The notes under the pieces: generated by a model
The model's input: the letters and a program-made list of their open reading frames with translations, nothing else
Database searches by the model: none
What the model was told of the DNA's origin: nothing
NCBI GenBank assembly: GCA_963921795.1
Contig: OY997640.1
Location: forward strand, 14,929,781-14,993,780
Direction of reading: 5' to 3'
DNA length: 64,000 bases
Origin: Nannobrachium achirus
Taxonomy: Eukaryota > Chordata > Actinopteri > Myctophiformes > Myctophidae
Part shown: piece after piece, positions 57,331-64,000 of the stretch
Layout of the letters: each line of letters begins with the position of its first letter
Position numbering within the stretch: position 1 is the stretch's first letter
Position numbers and translations under genes: made by a program

Positions 57331-57439
57331 TTGTCTGACTATTATGCTGCAACTATCAATACATGATTAATCAGGCGTTGGTGTTGCCTGGCTGACTGAG
57401 TTGGGATACGCACTTTGAATACCCGTTGTGTTGTTCTCT

Positions 57440-57610
57440 GGGTTCTCGAGTTAAGGTTGGCGACGTCGGCAAAAAGAACTCTGCACTGGTAAAGACGGCC
57501 ACAGGTAGGTGTTCTCCTCTCCTAGGAGGTCACTGTGTAGAAGATCTTGAATTAGGCAATCTTCATCATTGTGTAGGGAATCCTCCTCTCCCACAGGGGG
57601 TTGCGTTGTT
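57440..57610 (-). pseudogene. SLC25A3: SLC25A3 fragments in scrambled order
   Basis: Minus strand reads PLWERRIPYTMMKIA, then FKIFY, a 2-base insertion, SDLLGEENTYLW and, after a join, SAEFF..DVA. In the carrier the order is FKIFYSDLLGEENTYLW, then SAEFFADIALAP, and only later PLWMRQIPYTMMK. So the third piece has moved in front of the first two. Confidence 0.8.
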
Positions 57611-57719
57611 CTCGGGGTTCTCGAGTTGAGGAAACAAATAGCTGAATTTAAAGTTTCATATGGCATAATGATAACAGCCAACATCAATCTAATGGCTGAA
57701 AAAGCCAAATAAACTCACA

Positions 57720-57870
57720 GGTCTTGGTTCTTGATGACAGTTGACAGTGACTAACCCTAACCCTAACCCTAACCCTGCAGCAAGGGCCTTCACCCAGCCT
57801 GAATATACTGTATCCCTTTTGGTGCATCCACTTTATCGACTACACACTCCACCAACTGAGGAGGGGATAA
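57720..57870 (-). pseudogene. Membrane-segment exon, copy 2, with telomere repeats
   Basis: Same exon as 57033-56891 but the part coding for the membrane helix holds four CCCTAA units (57752-57775) in place of CTCCTGCTAGTC, and the first third is shortened. Non-functional. Confidence 0.75.
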
Positions 57871-58800
57871 ATGCTTGTAATGAGTTTGTCCAAGGAGATT
57901 GTTGAATGTGCCAATCAAGAACTCTTAGACTCTATGCTACGCAGAGGAGTCTTTCCCATATCAAATGTAGTGGGCGGGTCTTAGACGTGTGCTGGGTTTA
58001 GGTTTCTCCCTCTGACTGGAAACAAAGGAAATACATTTCATGCCGTTTTGAATTACAATTCTACACTCTTATGAGAAAGTAAAGGCATAACTTTATTAAT
58101 GAACATGACCAACATGTACACTATAAAGTCGTTTTTTTTAAAGAATCCGCTGCCGTTTTTGCTGTATTCATAGGGAAACTGGAGATAGCATTATGTTAGC
58201 TTTGAGACACTGCTCGACACCCACCTCCTGACTCCACAAAGTGACTCTACAAATCACCTGAGGTCGCGGCTGCATGAGGCCTTCTGGGACGACTTCATAT
58301 GTTCTCTCAAGAATAGATGAAGTGCTACGCAATCTCAACTCATAATCAATTTATTCAATATATTTCTTTGCCTAGACATCTTAACCTTCATTTGAAGTTG
58401 TACACATAGTCCTTGTGTAGCTAAATTGGAGCTCACAACTTTTTTTAAACTTGTAGATTTGTTCATTTTTGGAGAACTGTTTAAGAATCAACATAAAACC
58501 AATTCTAAATATGGACAAACTCACATGGAATGAGAGCATATTTTGCCTCTTCCTTGCATTCTTTCTGGGACCTGTAACAAAAACTATAATTTCCAATTTC
58601 TTGTAAGGTGTTATCACTTGAAAATGTTGTGGACACCCACCAGTCTTGTATTTAATGTCCCAGGTCCAGAATGGCATATTGTCATTTGTCTATGTTTAAG
58701 TGAATTTATCAACTAAATAAGCTCTTGGTTATTATTTCCTATTATGATGATCTGCATGCCAAAATATGAATCAGATGACACAAAATAATCTTTCATGGCA
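57871..58800. other. Intergenic DNA
   Basis: No gene seen; short minus frames (58381-58677) have no recognised content. Confidence 0.4.
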
Positions 58801-59080
58801 TAAATTATGAGTTTGGATCATACAAAACTAGAACCCGTACGGGGTGGCCGACACCAGCCCATTGACAAGAGAGAGGCCTTGATGTCCCTTTACTCTTTGA
58901 TGGGGTGGCCAGTTGACTAAGAGTTTCCGTTCGGGCCTTCTCGATATTGTACAGATTTCCACGGGAAATCTCGGGGTGGCTGTTACAAAGACCCTCACTC
59001 ACCTTCACGTCATGTGGCTAGTCGTTAGGTAGCCATAGTTACACGTTGAAGGTTGAATCTCCAGATATGGAGATAACCAA
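58801..59080. other. Intergenic DNA leading to promoter-like repeats
   Basis: A minus frame (58805-59008) is open for 67 codons (EISRGNLYNIEKARTETLSQ) but unrecognised. GGGGTGGC occurs three times. Confidence 0.3.
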
Positions 59081-59880
59081 CACATCCCTCCATATATGGA
59101 GATAACCGACGAATCTCACTAAATCTGACCTCACAAGCCCCATATTTGGACACGAACAACATATAACTCCATATATAGAGACATAGCTGCTGACATCAGT
59201 ATGACATCACACTGCTGACATCAGTATGACATCACACCGTACACAAATGACCCTTATATAAGACCGGCATTATCTACCGACAGATTGTGGAGATAAGCGA
59301 CCAACGGTCGCTTATCTCCCGATTAGGGAGTCTTACTGGTATACAAATATACTCTAAACAAACCTCACTAATCAAATGTGCAATTTTAATTCTAATTCAA
59401 AGTGTTTAAAATAGCACATTCATCACAGGTTAAAAGAGGTAACAGTCCAATCTGTTACCTCTGTTACCGCACACGCACACACACATGCACAAGCGCACGT
59501 GTGTGTGCGTGTGCGTGCACGCACCACTGAGGGTTCAAGGGTTCAATAACACATCCCTCCATATATGGAGATAACCGACAAATCTCACTAAGTCTGACCT
59601 CACAAGCCCCATATTTGGACACGAACAACATATAACTCCATATATAGATACATAGCTGCTGACATCAGTATGACATCACACTGCTGACATCAGTATGACA
59701 TCACACCGTACACAAATGACCCTTATATAAGACCGGCATTATCTACCGACAGATTGTGGAGATAAGCGACCAACGGTCGCTTATCTCCCGATTAGGGAGT
59801 CTTACTGGTATACAAATATACTCTAAACAAACCTCACTAATCAAATGTGCAATTTTAATTCTAATTCAAAGTGTTTAAAA
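59081..59880 (+). promoter_or_regulatory. Tandem pair of promoter-like modules (469-bp period)
   Basis: About 330-bp modules start at 59081 and 59550. Each has three CCATAT(A/T)TGGA(G/C)A-like phrases, four TGACATCA (CRE/AP-1-like) sites, a TATATAAG box (59255-59262; 59724-59731) and, about 30 bp later, a perfect hairpin GGAGATAAGCGACC-AAC-GGTCGCTTATCTCC. The order CRE array, TATA, 5' stem-loop is that of a retroviral or inducible promoter. Downstream of each comes a GT-rich run and CACCACTGAGGGTTCAAG. Direction is inferred from TATA to hairpin. Confidence 0.7.
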
Positions 59881-59902
59881 GAGGTAACAGTCCAATCTGT
59901 GT

Positions 59903-59970
59903 TTTTGTGTTGTTGTGTGCGCTTGTGCATGTGTGTGTGCGTGTGCGTGTGCGTGTGCGTGCACGCACCA
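59903..59970. repeat. GT-rich microsatellite
   Basis: GTGTGTGCGTGTGCGTG run; a matching tract is at 59466-59522. Confidence 0.9.
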
Positions 59971-60421
59971 CTGAGGGTTCAAGAAGGCTGGCAGCCACTG
60001 CTTTGGTCCTGCTGCTCCCCCTGGCCCACACCCTGCATGGAGCCAGTACTTGCCTGTGAATGGGTGAGCGGTGGGCCCTGTGGAACTTCCATTACGGTCT
60101 CTGTGGAATGACAATAATGTTTCGGCTTTCTACCCCTTTCTACCCCTCTTCTTCCCATGGAGGTGGCTCCAAGCTGATGTCCACTGCAATCCTTGGTGCA
60201 TGAAGGCCTCCCGCGAAGGACTCTGTGGACTCGTCTAGAGATCGCGCCCGCTCACAGCTACGTTGCAGCAGTGATCCAATTGATATGGCCATATACAGTA
60301 TGGTGTATATGTATCTGTCAGTCCTTGCACACTGTCAGAGAAACATTAAGCAGAGGCACTCTGTTTCAAAGGAGAGTAGGCTACTGTGAATTTCTGTGTG
60401 GAACTGTCGAAAAATGAATAA
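59971..60421. other. Intergenic DNA
   Basis: No gene recognised; short frames only. Confidence 0.35.
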
Positions 60422-61188
60422 TCAGGTAATGTTATAAACATTGTTGTCAGTTGTTCCCTCACCGTTACCCTCAATGAATATTTTAACGTTGCTTGGCCTC
60501 TTTCCCCTGGAGAAGGATGTGTAGAGTTGGCCACTAGCGAACAAGTAGATGCCAACTAGTTCATTCTCTTTGCCCTGACCTTTATTGATGGTAACAAAGA
60601 AAGCTAATCTGAAAGGGAACTGCTGTCTGATAAGGGTGAAGGGAAGCTCAACACTTATGTCATGGTGAGGTATCCTTTGGTGGAAGATTATTTCACCCCT
60701 GTTTGTACCTACAGCAATCTCACACTCAAAGACTTTGTCCACCGTCTGCATTACCACCATTCTGGTGCTATTTTTGAGAGTGCGTTAAAGACGGCTTGCA
60801 GGTTTCTAAGTAGCACATCTGGTGCTCCAAGTTTCAACTTCAGGTTATGATCAGGGATTCCGGAGGGTGTCAATGAATTGTCCTTGTGATCGTCCTTCTG
60901 AATGGAGTCAGCTGAAAAGTACACTCTCTCTTCTCCAGGGAGGTCAGCCAAGCAGCAGTTAAGTTGTTGATTTCTCTTTGTCTTTGTCCATTTTTTATCC
61001 ATTTTGCAGGTCAGGAAAGGTTTATGAAACATGTGCATATCTCCCTGCTCGGGCCCTTCTGTCCCTGACAGTTGTGATGATGTCAGTCTCTGCAGACCCT
61101 CTATGACGCCAGTCTTGTGTGACATACTGTAGACTGCTTCAGCTTGTCTCGTTAAGAAATGTAGGCCTACTGTTTGTCTTCCAGTCAC
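60422..61188 (-). pseudogene. Helitron Pif1-type helicase C-terminal fragment
   Basis: Minus strand, N to C: LADLPGEERVYFSADSI, SLTPSGIPDHNLKLKLGAPD and VLLRNL in one frame, then FECEIAVGTNRGEIIFHQRI, ELPFTLIRQQFPFRLAFFVT, INKGQGKE and GIYLFASGQLYTSFSRGKRP in another. These are the closing motifs of the Pif1-like helicase of Helitrons (normally LPGE..YLSADSI, LKVGAPxMLLRNL, QFPxRLAFAMTINKSQGQ, HGQLYVALSR). Helitrons move by rolling-circle replication with a Rep domain not seen here. Loss of NGTR and of the Ser of INKSQG, plus the frameshift near 60755, mark a dead fragment. Confidence 0.88.
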
Positions 61189-61210
61189 TGTGTTTGATTG
61201 TAAGATCTTA

Positions 61211-61484
61211 GGCCGCGCTCACACATGTGCGTCACGCATCATCATCTTATCGTCTGAGAATGGCCACTGGGGGCGCCGTACTAATGCATTGTCAATGGAA
61301 GGTTGTTTGGTTTTTTGTCGTTGCCGTGTCTCTAGCTCAACCGCAGCCTGTACGCTCTTGAAGAGACACGGCAACGACAAAACACCAAACAACCTTGCAT
61401 TGAGAATGCATTAGTACGGCGCCCCCAGTGGCCATTCTCAGACGATAAGATGATGATGCGTGACGCAGATGTCTGTACGGCGCC
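61211..61484. mobile_element. Palindromic MITE with TTA target (Harbinger-like)
   Basis: 274 bp; arms of about 115 bp meet around a loop AGCTCAACCGCAGCCTGTAC. TTA at 61208-61210 and 61485-61487. Termini GGCCGCGC... and ...CGGCGCC. A 3-bp TTA target and GGC ends suit PIF/Harbinger. Confidence 0.85.
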
Positions 61485-61885
61485 TTAAAAGCCATTTGAG
61501 AGTGAGATGCGAGGGTTGCATCATGCATTATTTACATACCAGACTGTCAGCTGTAGTCTGTGTCGGCTCGTCGAGACAACAAGCATTTCGATTATATCTC
61601 GTCATAATTACCTAAGCTCAAACTCTTCTGTTTAATAGTTATATTTCACAACATCATGGAGTCTTATGTGCACATTGTAATGCTAAATGCAAGTCTCTAT
61701 GTTAAATATTTAGGAAAAGATAGCACATTTTGTGACCTTCAAAATGAAGAATTTTGCCTATTTCTTTTTATAATTCCTCTGTATAGGTACTAACATTTTG
61801 CATTTTTAAGTAATATTCTTCTGCATTAAAATGTTTTATAATTCAGTACACATCAATTCCAGGCATGATTTGACATATTCATTTG
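61485..61885. other. AT-rich intergenic DNA
   Basis: No gene seen. Confidence 0.45.
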
Positions 61886-62897
61886 CATCCCCTATTCCGA
61901 AACACCGCTATTCCGACGGACCCCTATTCCGAAAAAAAAAAAAAAAAAAATAGAAACACCTCTATTACGAATATAGGATTCTCTCCCCTTCGCTCACCCC
62001 CCCCCCCCTCTCTCAACCCCCCTCACCCCTCGCGCTCATTAATTAAAACACCGCCATCACCCATTCCCTCTCTCAATGATTTGTATAGGACCCCCCCCCC
62101 CCCCCCCCCCCCCCCACGCACGGTCAACAATCAACCCATAAACAAACATGATGATATTGATTTAAGTTCTTTATGTGGAGATGGAGTGGAGACAGTAGGA
62201 AGAACACCACCAAAGTCTTTTAAACTCTCCCAAAGTTGCACAATGTGCGCATGGATGCACTGTGTCACCACTCGACAGTGAGTACTGAGTAGCCTTTTTA
62301 ATTCATTGCTGGCCAGATCTATCAACCTTCATGTTGTATTGTTGCCATGAAACATGATGCAATAGCCTACAGAAACACCTCGTTGTGAAAGAAGTGTGCC
62401 ACGTGCAGACACAGCCTGCGCGATTGTAGTCCAATTAATTCCCTTATGCAAGATTGAAGCTGTTTTTTTTGTTTAGCCTACTTTTCATTCAATTCGTTTT
62501 CAGTCCCATGCAGTAGGCCTAGGCCTAATACTTTAACTGTTGCTATTGGCTGTTTGTGCACCTGCTTGTAATTTATGCATTACAATTATGTCCGTATTTT
62601 TTTCAGATTTCTTAAATTTTAATCATGCCGGTCACGGTGACCGGCAGTTTAAAATCCTTGAGCGAAGTCTGATATAGGTCTATATTCAAGGAATTCATGT
62701 TCATATTATCCTGACCTATAGCCTACTTCTGCTGCTGACATGACAGTGAAATTAGAATCATTAGGAGAGAGAAAGGCCTTCTTCTGAATGTGTGAGTGGC
62801 TTATTGGAGGGCTGCATCTTTGATGCGGGCATTCGATAGTTGCATTTCAACATGTATTATTTTATTACATTGTAATCACAAAATTGATACAGAAGTT

Positions 62898-62951
<54 letters not shown>

Positions 62952-63140
62952 GACTGCGCCTAAACACTGTTCGAACGGTGTGAACGGACTATAGGGACTC
63001 ATGGACTAAATATTAAATAATAGCCTAAATAATAGGCTTTTCGGAATAGCGGGGTCTTATATAAAAATTGGAACCACCGCTACTCCGAATAATGGAAGTC
63101 AACGTTCGGAAAAGCGGTCTTTCGGAGTAACGGGGTGTAA
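61886..63140. mobile_element. CATTCCGAA-bordered unit
   Basis: Left border CCTATTCCGAAACACCGCTA, right border about 63035-63140 with TTCGGAATAGCGGGGTC, ACTCCGAATAATGGAAGTCA and GGTCTTTCGGAGTAACGGGG. Same border family as the telomere array at 9.83 kb. The inside has an A-run (61930-61950), a C-run (62091-62116), GCCGGTCACGGTGACCGGC palindrome (62627-62645) and (GA)n at 62899-62948, but no gene. Confidence 0.6.
62899..62948. repeat. (GA)n microsatellite
   Basis: About 25 GA units. Confidence 0.97.
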
Positions 63141-63793
63141 CCATATGGAAAATAATAATAAAACAAGAATTTCGGTTATTTCTCATATAAAAGTGGTGGT
63201 AACAGGTAGAAAGCTACCAAGCTGGGAGTGCTACCAGGGCTTAAATGATACCATGGGCATGTTGGGAATTCTGCCACCAGAATCTATTGCTATCAACCCC
63301 ACTGGCTCACAGACTATTATGTGCAAAAGTTGAAGTGTGTAGAACCAGCCATTTGCTGTGAGACCCTAGACATGCTGACTCGAGACCCCATGGATCTCGG
63401 CGTTAATTAGTAGTAGGGATACACACTTTTTTATATTGATATGCACCTTAATAATGCGGTAATGGAAAAGAATGGCAGAGGGATCATACTGAATCCTTGT
63501 CCAAATATAGAGAATAGAGACATACATCATAGATGTGTCATATATAACTGATGTCACCCAAATATAGAGTTTCACCCACCCTGACCAGAGTTAAATGTTC
63601 CACTGAACACTCCTTGACATCACAAGAAGTGATGTCATAGATGCTTTGACTGTAATTACCCTTGCCTCACAGCTCAACAAGTGCCAGAAAAAAAGACTGA
63701 CTGAAAGAGTCATCACACTTGTCTCCAGAGACCCATAGCAGCAGTGCAGGATTTTTAATGCAAAGTCTGAAGCTGCAGCTTCCAAGCGACACA
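63141..63793. other. Upstream region of SLC25A3
   Basis: No recognised gene. CCAAATATAG occurs at 63500 and 63558 and GTGTCATATATAACTGATGTCA near 63535 recalls the CRE/TATA modules at 59 kb in diverged form. Any promoter of the following gene would lie here or further left. Confidence 0.35.
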
Positions 63794-64000
63794 ATGTATC
63801 CTACCATGCTGTTACAACACGCCCGGAACAACCCATTCGGTACCCCACAGTTCACACTACGAAAACACCATTCTAGGCCAGAACCAGAACGGAGTCTGGT
63901 ACCTGGCGGTGGACGGAGACTAGCAGCTGCTTCAGTGGGCGACTCTGGCGACAGCTGTGAGTTTGGCTCTCTGAAATACTATGCCTTGTGTGGCTTCGGG
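63794..64000 (+). CDS. SLC25A3: Mitochondrial phosphate carrier, N-terminal part (runs off window)
   Basis: SLC25A3 imports inorganic phosphate into the matrix across the inner mitochondrial membrane, for ATP synthesis. The ATG at 63794 opens a frame of 69 codons unbroken to the window end. It reads QHARNNPFGTPQFTL, a transit-peptide-like basic stretch, GGGRRLAAASVGDSGDSCEF and GSLKYYALCGFG, matching the presequence and start of transmembrane helix 1 (family: CEFGSGKYYALCGFGG). No defect is seen. Whether it is the functional gene or another copy cannot be told, because the rest lies outside. Pieces of the same gene lie broken on the minus strand at 26-31 and 52-58 kb. Confidence 0.88.
   Translation, partial: MYPTMLLQHARNNPFGTPQFTLRKHHSRPEPERSLVPGGGRRLAAASVGDSGDSCEFGSLKYYALCGFG

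Noticed and set aside
59290-59320. Factor-independent terminator
   Set aside because: Hairpin lacks a T-run and stands after a TATA box in eukaryotic DNA; better read as a 5' leader stem-loop.
61883-62281. 132-codon plus frame with Lys and Pro runs
   Set aside because: Coding is from A-, C-homopolymers inside the CATTCCGAA-bordered unit.

Overview
The window looks like nuclear DNA of a teleost fish. The support is an intron-exon gene organisation, vertebrate telomere-type TTAGGG runs, long (TG)n microsatellites, C2H2 zinc-finger relics, a PYRIN-TRIM immune gene, the nuclear-encoded mitochondrial genes MRPL47 and SLC25A3, and a dense mix of Penelope, Harbinger, hAT, Kolobok-type, Helitron and LTR elements. 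The species cannot be fixed by eye. Most of the DNA is accessory: nested transposons, fold-back elements and pieces of captured genes. Very few reading frames are intact.

Left part (1-14.2 kb). A Pro-rich ORF and tandem promoter-like repeats come first, then a RecQ-helicase relic. Next is a multi-exon unit with an exactly 124-bp exon/intron tandem duplication and a possible tyrosine-recombinase-like exon. A second RecQ piece abuts a 5'-truncated Penelope-like element (reverse transcriptase plus GIY-YIG). From 8.6 to 12.4 kb there are small spliced exons, an interstitial telomere array bounded by inverted repeats, a zinc-finger fragment, a gag-like zinc knuckle and a PIF/Harbinger transposase exon. 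A retrocopied MRPL47 pseudogene on the minus strand is split by a hAT MITE with a perfect 8-bp target duplication.

Middle (14-36 kb). This is almost entirely non-autonomous elements. A chain of TTAA-flanked palindromic MITEs (Kolobok-like) includes two that abut over one TTAA. There are also hAT MITEs, fold-backs, and an LTR element (26.4-30.3 kb) inserted in an SLC25A3-derived fragment. A short hairpin built on GATCTACAAGCTCACA recurs at eight places in unrelated hosts.

36.9-46.6 kb. The best gene candidate is a two-exon gene coding for PYRIN domain, TRIM-type coiled coil, the start of a PRY/SPRY domain, and a long His/Pro/Thr repeat tail (about 776 aa predicted). It has a TATA box, matching splice phases and a downstream TTAA MITE carrying a 5.6-kb LTR element. 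The two 513-bp LTRs of that element look identical.

Right part (46.6-64 kb). Zinc-finger relics and a rearranged palindromic array lead into a field of duplicated and scrambled SLC25A3 exons. These are mixed with retroviral envelope-like fragments, a zinc-finger insertion and a two-exon unit with a membrane segment. Further right are tandem promoter-like modules, a Helitron helicase relic and a Harbinger-type palindrome. The window ends inside the 5' coding region of an intact-looking SLC25A3 on the plus strand, the likely relative of the scrambled pieces.
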